Below, in pieces: positions 1 through 9,330 of a stretch of DNA of 64,000 nucleotides. This DNA is from Deinococcus frigens DSM 12807 (lineage in GTDB: Bacteria; Deinococcota; Deinococci; Deinococcales; Deinococcaceae): the NCBI RefSeq assembly GCF_000701425.1, contig NZ_JNIW01000003.1, positions 62,001 through 126,000 on the forward strand, given 5' to 3'. Made by a program: the position numbers and the translations under genes. The notes under the pieces were generated by a model that had not been told where the DNA came from, ran no database searches, and saw only the letters and a list, made by a program, of their open reading frames with translations. Each line of letters opens with the position of its first letter. Position 1 is the stretch's first letter.

Positions 1-105
1 CAGGATACCGCAGCCGGGGGTGAGAGCGATATGGGCAGAACCGGATGCCGTCTCGCGGAAAGCTGGATCAGGACGCCGCCTTCAGACGCTGCCCCAGTGA
101 CGCGC

Positions 106-144
106 TAGAATGCTGCCATGACCGTTCTCCTTCCGCCGCCCTAG
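106..144 (+). promoter_or_regulatory. Leaderless promoter and 8-codon upstream ORF ahead of prfC
   Basis: TAGAAT (106-111) lies 6 nt before an ATG at 118, the spacing seen at leaderless genes throughout this window. The ATG opens an 8-codon frame, M-T-V-L-L-P-P-P, stopping at TAG 142-144, 78 nt before the prfC start. If this is the prfC promoter, the mRNA begins with this mini-ORF. Three prolines before a stop codon are known to slow elongation and termination; a role in sensing termination capacity is inference. Positions 1-105 hold no gene I can recognise. Confidence 0.45.
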
Positions 145-222
145 CGAGAGTCGAGGACGCCCATTTCTGCCCCACTTTCGATCAAGCGGCGCTGTCACAA
201 GAAGCTTCCGCAGGAGCCATCC

Positions 223-1866
<1,644 letters not shown>

Positions 1867-1890
1867 GCAGGAACAGATGTTCACGCAAGG

Positions 1891-2778
1891 TCACCGGCTG
1901 TAGTCGCAAACATACCCGGTGATCCTGAAATTTGCGGAAGCGTAGAGCCTGACCGCGCCCGCGTTCGATTCCGGCGTACGAATGATGATCCGTTCGGCTC
2001 CGCATTCAGCCAATCGCCGGTTGACTTCCCGCACGGTCAGGCGGCCCAAGCCCTGCCCCCGGTGACCAGGATGCGTGCCAACGGGTTCCATGACGCCGAT
2101 GCGCGTCCGGGGATCAAACCAGCCCAGCGCGTAGGCGACGAGTTGCCCTCCTGGACCCACCAGTGCCACATCCAGCTCGGAATCGTAGGCGGGCGAGGCG
2201 CGCAGATGATCGTAGGCCGCCGCCGTGACCTGCGAGGGATGCCAGACAGCCTGGTGCAGCTCCACCCGCCGGGTTTTGAGCTGATGGTCATCTGGAATGG
2301 CGGTCAACGAGAATCCTGCGGGCAAACGGGGAGCGTCTGGGATGCCTTGATCGGCAGGGCAGTACTCGAATTGCACCGTCCGCCTGTCGGTGCGCGTGAA
2401 GCTGTGGCGCTTCAGGGCAGCTATGAGCGCACCGTCACCTTCGAACGCCCAGACCGTCAGCTCTGCGTTTCCGGCCCGCCCGCGTGCGTGGCCCAGCATG
2501 TCGTCCAGCAGGCTGCCGGGAACTCCGGGCAACGCCTGAACCACGGCCCAGGTGGGCGGATCGCTGAAGACGAAACCCAACATCTGACCCGCGCTGTCCT
2601 CAAAAATCTCAATGCTGTCCTGCGGCTTGAAGACTTCGTTTTGTCGAATCCACCAGCTCAGGTCTCCGGGCTGGATGTACCCGGCGCTGGGGTCCGCCGC
2701 GTTGCACGCGCTCAACAAGGCCAGCAGCGCCAGAAAATCCGCTTCTCCGTGGTAGGGCCGGTGGGTCCAGTTCATCAC
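1891..2778 (-). CDS. GNAT family N-acetyltransferase
   Basis: This 295-residue protein probably contains two GNAT-like halves. The C-terminal half is canonical, with the acetyl-CoA pyrophosphate-binding loop HPGHRGQGLG at about 236-245, followed by the IIIRTPESNAGAVRLYASANF strand-helix region. The N-terminal half (about 1-140) keeps the fold pattern but has no clear acetyl-CoA loop. The substrate cannot be predicted. The start is GTG at 2778 immediately followed by ATG, so either codon may be used; no strong ribosome binding site is visible. It is convergent with prfC, with a 24-nt gap. Confidence 0.8.
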   Translation of the reverse strand: MMNWTHRPYHGEADFLALLALLSACNAADPSAGYIQPGDLSWWIRQNEVFKPQDSIEIFEDSAGQMLGFVFSDPPTWAVVQALPGVPGSLLDDMLGHARGRAGNAELTVWAFEGDGALIAALKRHSFTRTDRRTVQFEYCPADQGIPDAPRLPAGFSLTAIPDDHQLKTRRVELHQAVWHPSQVTAAAYDHLRASPAYDSELDVALVGPGGQLVAYALGWFDPRTRIGVMEPVGTHPGHRGQGLGRLTVREVNRRLAECGAERIIIRTPESNAGAVRLYASANFRITGYVCDYSR

Positions 2779-2822
2779 TCAAGTGTGCAACAAGGGGCGC
2801 GGGCCGTCGTCTGCCATTCGCC

Positions 2823-3161
2823 TTATTCCGGGCCGTACTGTCCCTCTTGCGGCAACGCGGCCCCGTCATGCACGGCCTGGGCAATCCGCGCGGCCTGCGG
2901 AAAGTCCACCGCCGCGTACCAGCCTTCCTCTAGACCCTCCTGCGTCTGGCGGTAGACGCACAGGCTGGGGCCGTAGCTGCATGAACCCAGGCAACCGCTC
3001 TCGGTCAGACGCACGCTACCGCCCGTTTTGTAATAGGCCAGCGAGGCCGTTTCGAGGTGTTTCCACAGCGCCTTGTGCAGCAGCGCCGAGCCGCGCGCCT
3101 GGCAGTTCGGCCCCTGGCAGACCAGGAGGTGACCGGAAGTTTTGAAGTATCTGGGGACCAT
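2823..3161 (-). CDS. (2Fe-2S) ferredoxin-like protein, thioredoxin fold
   Basis: About 112 residues. The cysteine pattern CQGPNC near the N-terminus and CLGSCSYGP about 35 residues later matches thioredoxin-like [2Fe-2S] ferredoxins, including the ferredoxin domain found after CbiX cobaltochelatase. I placed the start at ATG 3161 because AGAGAGG sits 8 nt upstream; a GTG at 3170 is the alternative. It is the last gene of the B12 import operon, 10 nt or so after btuD. That position suggests, but does not prove, a redox role in cobalamin handling, such as reduction of cobalt for adenosylation. Confidence 0.7.
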   Translation of the reverse strand: MVPRYFKTSGHLLVCQGPNCQARGSALLHKALWKHLETASLAYYKTGGSVRLTESGCLGSCSYGPSLCVYRQTQEGLEEGWYAAVDFPQAARIAQAVHDGAALPQEGQYGPE

Positions 3162-3180
3162 AGTGTGCACCTCTCTGGGT

Positions 3181-3969
3181 CTAATCCTCCGGGATGACCA
3201 GCAGGCGGTCTGCGTCCCGCACCACTCTTGCGCGGACGCCGTAAGCGGCCAGCAGGTTTTCAGGGGTCAGCACCGTTTCAGGCGTGCCTGTCGCCAGCAC
3301 CTCGCCCCGGTGCAGCAGCAGCAGCCAGTCGGCCCGCGCGGCCAGGTTCAGGTCATGCAGCACGGCCACCACGCCCAGGCCACCCGCCACCTCGCAGCGC
3401 AGGTAGCGGATCACTTCCAGGGCGTAGGCGAGGTCCAGATGGTTGGTGGGTTCGTCCAGCAGCAAAAAGCGCGGCTGCCCGGCCAGGGCGCGGGCCAGGG
3501 CCACCCGCTGCCGCTCGCCGCCAGAGAGTTCGGCCACCTTGCGGGCCTGGAAGCGGCGGGTGTCGGTGCGGTCCAGGGCGCTGTCCACCGCCGCGTCGTC
3601 GTCATCGGTCCACGGGCGGGTAGGGAGCAGGCCGAAGCGCCACTCGCCTGCGCCGCGTCCCAGCGCCACCACATCACGCACCTTCGTCGCATCCGGCAGG
3701 CCCTCGCTCTGGGCCAGGTACGCCAGCGCCCGCGAACGCTCCGGGCAGCTCCAGCTTTGTAGCGGACGCCCGAACAGGCAGACCTCACCGGATTCGGGCT
3801 TATTCAGGCCCAGCAGCGCCCGCAGCAGGGTGCTTTTGCCCGCACCGTTGGGGCCGATGACCGCCGAGAAAGTGCCAGTACCAAAGCTGGCGCTGACGCC
3901 TCGCACAGCGGGGAAGGTTCCGGCGTGGACGTGAAGGTTGACGGCCTCCAGGGTGTCGGAGGGGGTCAA
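3181..3969 (-). CDS. btuD: Cobalamin ABC transporter ATP-binding protein
   Basis: Single-domain ABC ATPase of the FecE/BtuD family that powers import through the neighbouring permease. It shows Walker [11 protein letters not shown]-loop AYLAQSEG, signature LSGGERQRV, Walker [13 protein letters not shown] and switch H VLHDLN. The family is shared by siderophore, haem and B12 importers. The B12 assignment rests on the cobalamin riboswitch ahead of the operon. Two in-frame TTG codons are possible: TTG 3969 has GGAG 6 nt upstream, while TTG 3981 has none, so I prefer 3969. A REP-like palindrome lies between this gene and btuC. Confidence 0.88.
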   Translation of the reverse strand: MTPSDTLEAVNLHVHAGTFPAVRGVSASFGTGTFSAVIGPNGAGKSTLLRALLGLNKPESGEVCLFGRPLQSWSCPERSRALAYLAQSEGLPDATKVRDVVALGRGAGEWRFGLLPTRPWTDDDDAAVDSALDRTDTRRFQARKVAELSGGERQRVALARALAGQPRFLLLDEPTNHLDLAYALEVIRYLRCEVAGGLGVVAVLHDLNLAARADWLLLLHRGEVLATGTPETVLTPENLLAAYGVRARVVRDADRLLVIPED

Positions 3970-4009
3970 GAGGCTCTCCAACTTGATTCGTTTTGAGGCT
4001 GCTGGGTGG

Positions 4010-4066
4010 CCCCCTCACCCCCCGCCGCTGCGCGGCTCCTCCCTCTCCCACAAGGGGAGAGGGGAT
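4010..4066. repeat. REP-like palindromic repeat inside the B12 operon
   Basis: CCCTCACC is followed by a small GC hairpin and then CCCTCTCCC (4041-4049) pairing with GGGGAGAGGG (4054-4063). The same core, with the same ACA loop, occurs at 62555-62591. It is an extragenic palindrome of a kind dispersed in many high-GC genomes. It lies between btuC and btuD and could stabilise the upstream mRNA or dampen downstream expression. Confidence 0.75.
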
Positions 4067-4111
4067 AAAATCGCACGCATTCAGCCCCTTTGACCCTTTG
4101 ACCTCTCGCTC

Positions 4112-5182
4112 TCATATCTCTTTCTCCCGGCGCAGCAGCCACAGGAAAAAGGGGCCGCCCAGCAGCGTGGTCACGATGCCCACCTGCGACAGCGGCGAGG
4201 TGCGGGCCAACAGATCGGCGTAGACCAGCAGCGCGCCGCCCAGCAACGCCGAGAGCGGCAGCAGGATACGGTGGCTCGCGCCGAAAGCCAGGCGGACCAT
4301 GTGCGGCACGATCAGTCCCACGAAACCGATCACACCCACATAGGCCACTGCCCCCGCCGTGGCGACGCTGGCGGCGATGACCACGATCAGACGAAGACGT
4401 TCCACAGGCACGCCCAGCGAACGGGCGGTCAGGTCGCCCAGTTGCAGGGTGTCTAGCGCGCGGGCCAGCAGCAGCAGCGCGCCGCAGCCCAGGGCCGCAT
4501 ACGGCAGCACGGTCAATACATCGCGCCAGCCGCTGAAACCCAGATCACCCAGGGTGTAGGCCAGCACCTGCCGGGCGCGGTCCTCACCGCGAAGGATCAG
4601 GGCGGTGGTGGCGGCACTCAGGACGCTGCCCACCACCACCCCGGCCAGGATCAGGCGGGTGGGCGGAAAGCGGCGGCCCTCGCGCGCCAGCGAGAGCGTG
4701 GCGGTCACGGCCAGCAGCGCAAGAAAGAGCGCCGACACCGGAATCAGGGCGCGCGGCCAGTCCAGCACAATCGCCAGCGTCGCCCCCAGCGCCGAGCCGC
4801 TCGCCACGCCCAGCAGGTACGGATCGGCCAGCGGGTTGCGGAAGACGCCCTGAAACGCGCCCCCACACACCGACAGGCTGGCCCCCACCAGCACGCCCAT
4901 GACCACGCGCGGCAACCGGATCTGCCACACGATCACGTCGTTGCTGATCAGCTCCGCCCCGGTGAACTGGCTGGAAAAGCCGCGCCACAGCGCCCCCAGC
5001 ACGTCGCCCGGCGCGATGTTCACGCTGCCCAGCCCGGTCCCGAAGACGATGGCCGACAGCAACAGCAAGAGCAGCAGCAGGGTACGCGGCCAGACCCAGC
5101 GCGGGCGTGACACCACATTGGCGGGGGTCAGGCGCTCAGGTTGCGGTGCGTCTCGCCGCACGTCGCTCCTCACTTCAGCCAC
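4112..5182 (-). CDS. btuC: Cobalamin ABC transporter permease (FecCD/BtuC family)
   Basis: 356-residue polytopic membrane protein of the FecCD family. A basic N-terminal segment precedes TM1 (a run of leucines at about 35-50). Family motifs include GAFQGVFRNPLADPYLLGVASGSALGA and the coupling segment RSLGVPVERLR. The late GFVGLIVPHMVR motif is diagnostic of BtuC/FhuB-type permeases. The start is GTG 5182 with AAGGAG directly before it, 5 nt after the btuF stop, so translation is probably coupled. It should dimerise and work with BtuF and BtuD. Specificity is inferred from the riboswitch; the fold alone would also fit haem or siderophores. Confidence 0.9.
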   Translation of the reverse strand: MAEVRSDVRRDAPQPERLTPANVVSRPRWVWPRTLLLLLLLLSAIVFGTGLGSVNIAPGDVLGALWRGFSSQFTGAELISNDVIVWQIRLPRVVMGVLVGASLSVCGGAFQGVFRNPLADPYLLGVASGSALGATLAIVLDWPRALIPVSALFLALLAVTATLSLAREGRRFPPTRLILAGVVVGSVLSAATTALILRGEDRARQVLAYTLGDLGFSGWRDVLTVLPYAALGCGALLLLARALDTLQLGDLTARSLGVPVERLRLIVVIAASVATAGAVAYVGVIGFVGLIVPHMVRLAFGASHRILLPLSALLGGALLVYADLLARTSPLSQVGIVTTLLGGPFFLWLLRREKEI

Positions 5183-5187
5183 GCTCC

Positions 5188-6048
5188 TTACCTGAACAGT
5201 TCCGGGTGAATGATCTTCGCCAGTTGCGCCAGCGCCTGCGGCATACGCGGGCCGGGGCGCGAGAAGATGGTTCCCAGCTCTTTGGGCAGGTCCATCGTCT
5301 TGCCGGATTTGATGGCCGTCATGCCTCTCCAGCCGGGGCGGGCGGCTGCCGTTCTGGCGTCCACGCCCAGGATCAGTTGCGGATTGGCCTTGACGATAAA
5401 TTCGGGGTCCACCTTGGGAAAGTCGCCCATGCTGGCGGGAATGATGTTGCGCGCCCCGGCCTTGGTCAGCAGCACGCCCATGAAAGAAGTGGGGCCGATG
5501 CTGTAGGGCGTGGGGTCCACCTCGTAATAGGCGGTGGGCTTCCTGACTGCGTTCTTGGTCAGAATCTCAACTTTGGCGATATCGCGGCGCATCTGGATGG
5601 TCAGATTCTTGGCCTGCGCCTCGCGGTTGACGATCTTGCCCAGCACCAGCGTTTTGGAGAAGACTTCCTCATAGGTCTCGGGATTCACGGCGATCACGGT
5701 GATTCCGGCCTGCGTCAGCGACTCGGCGATCTTGCCGTACTTGCTGACCAGCACCAGATCGGGCTTTTGCGCCACGATGGCCTCGATCTTGGGATCGTAC
5801 AGCCCGCCCATTTTGGGCAGTGTGGTCACCTGTTGCGGGAAGTCACTGTAATCGTCCACGCCCACCAGTTTGTCGCAGGCCCCGATGGCGCATAGGGTCT
5901 CGGTGTCGCTGGGTAGCATGCTCACGATGCGCTGCGGCTCGGCCTTGAGCGTGACCTTGCGCCCCAGATCGTCGGTCAGGGTCAGCGGGTAAGAGGTGGC
6001 TCCGGCCAGGCTGGCCAGCGCGAGAGAAAGGCTCAGGATTGATTTCAT
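5188..6048 (-). CDS. btuF: Cobalamin-binding periplasmic protein
   Basis: 286 residues, with a cleavable signal peptide (basic start, then a hydrophobic stretch ending in LAGATS) and a mature TroA/BtuF-like class III binding protein. Typical segments are PQRIVSMLPSDTETLCAIG near the N-terminus and VDDYSDFPQQV after the first lobe. I chose ATG 6048 because GGCGAGGAGTCACC gives a good ribosome binding site and a signal peptide follows directly. The upstream in-frame extension is riboswitch leader RNA. It is the first gene of btuF-btuC-btuD-ferredoxin and is presumably expressed only when cobalamin is scarce. Confidence 0.9.
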   Translation of the reverse strand: MKSILSLSLALASLAGATSYPLTLTDDLGRKVTLKAEPQRIVSMLPSDTETLCAIGACDKLVGVDDYSDFPQQVTTLPKMGGLYDPKIEAIVAQKPDLVLVSKYGKIAESLTQAGITVIAVNPETYEEVFSKTLVLGKIVNREAQAKNLTIQMRRDIAKVEILTKNAVRKPTAYYEVDPTPYSIGPTSFMGVLLTKAGARNIIPASMGDFPKVDPEFIVKANPQLILGVDARTAAARPGWRGMTAIKSGKTMDLPKELGTIFSRPGPRMPQALAQLAKIIHPELFR

Positions 6049-6075
6049 GGTGACTCCTCGCCTCCCCCACGTACA

Positions 6076-6102
6076 GAAAAACCGCCCCGTTGTCTGGGGC
6101 GG
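6076..6102 (-). terminator. Intrinsic terminator of the cobalamin riboswitch
   Basis: On the minus strand CCGCCCC (6102-6096) and GGGGCGG (6088-6082) form a 7-bp GC stem with a 7-nt loop, followed at once by five U residues (6081-6077). It lies between the aptamer and btuF, 28 nt before the start codon. This is the usual expression platform of a transcriptional B12 OFF switch. Confidence 0.9.
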
Positions 6103-6184
6103 AAAGTAGAATCGTCCGGCGCTGTGGGCCAGAGGAAAACGGCCCCGCACGGGCGTTCCCTCCTTTCCGCGAGAGGTCAGCCGC

Positions 6185-6345
6185 ACGCTTCCGCACTGGG
6201 AAACGTGGACGGGGCAGGTGTTCGGACTCTCCGCATCCTCTCGAATCGGGAGGAGCGGATTACCGTTGCGCGACAGTGCCGGGGTGTGCCTGGAAGGTTG
6301 GTCCCCCACCAGGGCAGTCACCGGCTTTCCCCACGCCCGTCACCG
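6185..6345 (-). ncRNA. Cobalamin (AdoCbl-type) riboswitch aptamer
   Basis: Read on the minus strand, the leader carries the signature blocks of a cobalamin riboswitch in order. These are GGGGAAAGCCGGTGA, then CACTGTCGCGCAACGGTAA, a variable hairpin, and GTCCGAACACCTGCC. They are the most conserved parts of the class. It is followed by an intrinsic terminator and btuF. The expected mechanism is that cobalamin binding favours the terminator and stops import gene transcription. The exact ends are approximate. Confidence 0.95.
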
Positions 6346-6348
6346 GGG

Positions 6349-6354
6349 AGTATA
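6349..6354 (-). promoter_or_regulatory. -10 element of the btu riboswitch transcript
   Basis: TATACT on the minus strand sits just before the riboswitch aptamer, so transcription would begin within a few nt of the first conserved helix. No good -35 match is visible (TCAATC is the closest at a suitable distance). It overlaps the leader of the divergent cca gene region. Confidence 0.6.
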
Positions 6355-6413
6355 GGGCAGCCGGAACACGAGGATTGAGACACCTGCGGCCCCGGCCCCT
6401 TACCATGTCCTCC

Positions 6414-7751
6414 ATGTTTCGCCGCCGCCCGCCGCTGCCCCCCTTTCCGCCCGGCGGCCTGCTGGTGGGCGGCGCGGCGCGCGACTGGCTGCGCGGCGCG
6501 GCACCCAAGGATTACGACTGGGCGGTGCCGGACCCGGCCCACGCGGCGCGGGCGATGGCGGACGCACTGGGCGGCTCGGCCTTCCCGCTGGACGAGGAAC
6601 GCGGCTACTGGCGGGTCCACCTGCCAGGCGAGGCCCACCACGCCCCCCACCACGACTTCGTGCCGCTGCCTGCCGACGTGAACGAGGATCTGCTGCGGCG
6701 GGATTTCACGGTGAACGCGCTGGCCGTTACTGAAGATAGGAGAATTCTCGATCCGGCGGGTGGGCAGGCCGACCTGAAAGCGCGGCGGCTGCGAATGGTC
6801 TCGGCGGCCAACCTGCGGGCCGATCCGCTGCGGGCGTGGCGGGCGGCGCGGCTGGAGACGACGCTGGGATTTCTTCTGGAACCTGTGACCGAAGCAGTGG
6901 TGAGGGAGGTAGCGGCGGACCTGACAGACGGCACGCTGAGAATGCCCGCCGCCGAACGCATCCGCGACGAGTTGCACGCCCTGCTGCTGCACCTGGACGC
7001 CGCGCACGGCCTGAGACGCCTCGAAACCCTGGGTCTGCTGGCGCTGACCCTGCCCGAACTCCGCGAGGGCGTCGGCCTCCAGCAGGGCGGCTTTCACCAT
7101 CTGGACGTGTTCGAGCATGGGCTGGAGGCGCTGCATCAACTCCTCGCCCGCCTGCCGGACGCGCCGCTGCCCCTGCGCTGGGCCGCCCTGCTGCACAACG
7201 TGGGCAAGCCCCGTTCGCACACAGTTGACCCAAACACGGGCCGCACCCACTTCCACGGCCACGACAAGCTGGGCGCATCTCTGGCAACGCAGATGCTGGG
7301 CTGCCTGAAGCTGCCAGGGGACGACATCAGGCACATCGCGCGGCTGGTGGAGGCCCACATGGTCCCGCTGCCCGCCGGGGAAAAGGAGGCCCGCCGTTTC
7401 GTGCATCGCCGCCGTGACCTGCTGCCGGACCTGCTGTGGGTGATGCTGGCAGACCGCGAGGCCGCACGGGGGCCGAGCAGTTCCGAGGCCAGCCGCCACG
7501 CCTACGCCGCTGCCATGAACCGCGTGCTGGCGGCGCTGGAGGACCGTCCAGCGCCGCCCGGACCGCTGCTGACCGGGGCGGACGTGATGGCGCTGATGGG
7601 AATTCCGCCCGGTCCCCGTGTAGGCGAAGTGATGCGGGCACTGAATGAGGCCGCAGCGCTGGGCGAGGTGCAAGGCGAGGCGGAGGCGCGGGCCTTTGTA
7701 ATGGAATGGAGGGCAAAGGGCACCGACGAGTCACAGGCATCCACGGACTGA
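6414..7751 (+). CDS. cca: tRNA nucleotidyltransferase (CCA- or CC-adding type) with variant HD domain
   Basis: Class II nucleotidyltransferase that rebuilds the tRNA 3' CCA end. With the start at ATG 6414 it has 445 residues. It shows the [10 protein letters not shown] loop (19-28), the metal-binding DYD (33-35), [10 protein letters not shown] (95-104) and WRAARL. A C-terminal HD-type domain follows. There the expected HD pair reads HN (HNVGKP, 261-262), an Asp-to-Asn change that should weaken metal-dependent phosphohydrolase activity. TACCAT (6401-6406) is 7 nt before ATG 6414, indicating a leaderless start; ATG 6405 in the same frame is less likely. Some Deinococcus species split CC and A addition between two enzymes, and I cannot tell which this one is. 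Confidence 0.88.
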   Translation: MFRRRPPLPPFPPGGLLVGGAARDWLRGAAPKDYDWAVPDPAHAARAMADALGGSAFPLDEERGYWRVHLPGEAHHAPHHDFVPLPADVNEDLLRRDFTVNALAVTEDRRILDPAGGQADLKARRLRMVSAANLRADPLRAWRAARLETTLGFLLEPVTEAVVREVAADLTDGTLRMPAAERIRDELHALLLHLDAAHGLRRLETLGLLALTLPELREGVGLQQGGFHHLDVFEHGLEALHQLLARLPDAPLPLRWAALLHNVGKPRSHTVDPNTGRTHFHGHDKLGASLATQMLGCLKLPGDDIRHIARLVEAHMVPLPAGEKEARRFVHRRRDLLPDLLWVMLADREAARGPSSSEASRHAYAAAMNRVLAALEDRPAPPGPLLTGADVMALMGIPPGPRVGEVMRALNEAAALGEVQGEAEARAFVMEWRAKGTDESQASTD

Positions 7752-7791
7752 ATGACCTTTGTCAGTCCCGCTCCGCTATGCTGGCGCGCAG

Positions 7792-9270
7792 ATGACCGCC
7801 GTGCAGAACGCCGCCCCCCACTCCGACACACAGGCCGCCCATCCCACCACGCCCGACTGGGTCAAGGACGCCGTGTTCTACCAGATCTTTCCGGACCGCT
7901 TCGCCCGCAGCGGACGGGTCAGCGGCCTGAATTTGCAGCCGTGGGGCGACACCCCGGAATTCAACCGCTACATGGGCGGCGACCTGTGGGGCGTCATGGA
8001 GCGGCTGGACCACATTCAGAATCTGGGCGTGAACGCCGTCTATTTCTGCCCGGTGTTCCAGTCGGCCTCAAATCACCGCTACCACACCCACGATTACTTT
8101 CAGGTGGACCCCATGCTGGGCGGGAACGATGCCCTGCGCGCCCTGATCGACGAGGCCCACGCACGCGGCATGCGGGTGGTGCTGGACGGCGTGTTCAACC
8201 ACAGCAGCCGGGGGTTTTTTCAGTTCAACGATCTGCTTGAGCAGGGCGAGGCCAGCGCCTACCGCGACTGGTTTCACCCCGAGGGCTGGCCGCTGCACGC
8301 CTACGATGACGCCCGGCCTGCCGGATACGCCGCGTGGTGGGGCAACCGCGCCCTGCCCAAATTCAATACGGGCAATCCCGCCGTGCGCGACTTCCTGTGG
8401 GCCGTGGCCGAGTACTGGACCCGGTTCGGCATCGACGGCTGGCGGCTGGACGTGCCCAACGAGATCGACGACGATTCCTTCTGGCAGGAGTTCCGCCGCC
8501 GCGTCAAGGCGGTCAACCCCGAGACGTATATCGTCGGCGAGATCTGGGGCGACGCCCACCGCTGGCTGCGCGGCGATCAGTTCGATGCCGTGATGAACTA
8601 CCACTTCACCCGCCCCTGCCTGGCCTTTTTTGGCGCGCGGACGCTGGACCACCCCATGAACGAGCGCAGCGGCACGGGCCGCGTGGACCCTGTTGGCGCT
8701 CCCGCCTTTGCCGCCCGCATGGCCGAGGTGGCCCGCATGTACCACCCCGAGATTGTCAGCGCCCAGCTCAATCTGCTGGACTCGCACGACACCGCCCGCT
8801 TCATCACGGCAGTGGGCGGCGATGCCAGCGCGTACCGCCTCGCCACCATCTTCCAGATGACCTACCCCGGCGCGCCGTGCATCTACTACGGCGACGAAAT
8901 TGGATTGGCCGGCGGCCCCGATCCCGACTGCCGCCGCGCCTTTCCCTGGGAAGGTTCAGAGTGGGACACGGTCACGCTGGAGCTGACGCGCAAGCTGACG
9001 GCGGCCCGCCACGCCAGCCGCCCGTTGCAACGCGGGAATTTTGAGGTTCTGCACGCCGAGGGTGAAGCCTTGCTTTATGCCCGCTGCCACGAGGGCCGCT
9101 GCGCGTATGTGGCCCTCAACTGCGCCGGGGAGTCGGTACATCTGCCCTTGAACGGTGTGGAGGCGGGGACGTACCGGGATGTGCTGAGCGGACAGACTTA
9201 CCGGCTGATGGACGGCGCGGAGCTGGAAGTGGGCGCGCGGGGCGGCGTGGTGCTGGTCCGGGAGAGCTGA
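7792..9270 (+). CDS. GH13 alpha-glucosidase / neopullulanase-like glycosidase
   Basis: Alpha-amylase family enzyme of about 492 residues that hydrolyses alpha-glucosidic bonds in maltodextrins. The four GH13 regions are present. They are [17 protein letters not shown] with the nucleophile Asp, VGEIWGD with the acid/base Glu, and LLDSHDT. There is no signal peptide, so it is probably cytoplasmic. The N-terminal N-domain of cyclomaltodextrinases is absent, which favours an alpha-glucosidase or oligo-glucosidase. ATG 7792 has TATGCT 9 nt upstream; an earlier frame start at 7759 is less likely. It follows cca by 40 nt and ends at a hairpin. Confidence 0.9.
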   Translation: MTAVQNAAPHSDTQAAHPTTPDWVKDAVFYQIFPDRFARSGRVSGLNLQPWGDTPEFNRYMGGDLWGVMERLDHIQNLGVNAVYFCPVFQSASNHRYHTHDYFQVDPMLGGNDALRALIDEAHARGMRVVLDGVFNHSSRGFFQFNDLLEQGEASAYRDWFHPEGWPLHAYDDARPAGYAAWWGNRALPKFNTGNPAVRDFLWAVAEYWTRFGIDGWRLDVPNEIDDDSFWQEFRRRVKAVNPETYIVGEIWGDAHRWLRGDQFDAVMNYHFTRPCLAFFGARTLDHPMNERSGTGRVDPVGAPAFAARMAEVARMYHPEIVSAQLNLLDSHDTARFITAVGGDASAYRLATIFQMTYPGAPCIYYGDEIGLAGGPDPDCRRAFPWEGSEWDTVTLELTRKLTAARHASRPLQRGNFEVLHAEGEALLYARCHEGRCAYVALNCAGESVHLPLNGVEAGTYRDVLSGQTYRLMDGAELEVGARGGVVLVRES

Positions 9271-9300
9271 AAAAGCGCGGGTAGGTTCATTTCCCCGCGC
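9270..9300 (-). terminator. Intrinsic terminator after the MFS gene
   Basis: GCGCGGG (9275-9281) pairs with CCCGCGC (9294-9300). On the minus strand the stem is followed by TTTTT, so it terminates the minus-strand transporter gene. It is also a hairpin at the 3' end of the plus-strand glycosidase and may protect that mRNA. Confidence 0.8.
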
Positions 9301-9330
9301 CTCAGTCTCGTCTTCCTCAAGCGGCAGGCC

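Noticed and set aside
6318..7673. 451-codon minus-strand ORF antisense to cca
   Set aside because: Shadow of cca; the translation is His/Gln/Arg-rich without any domain, and it overlaps the riboswitch promoter.
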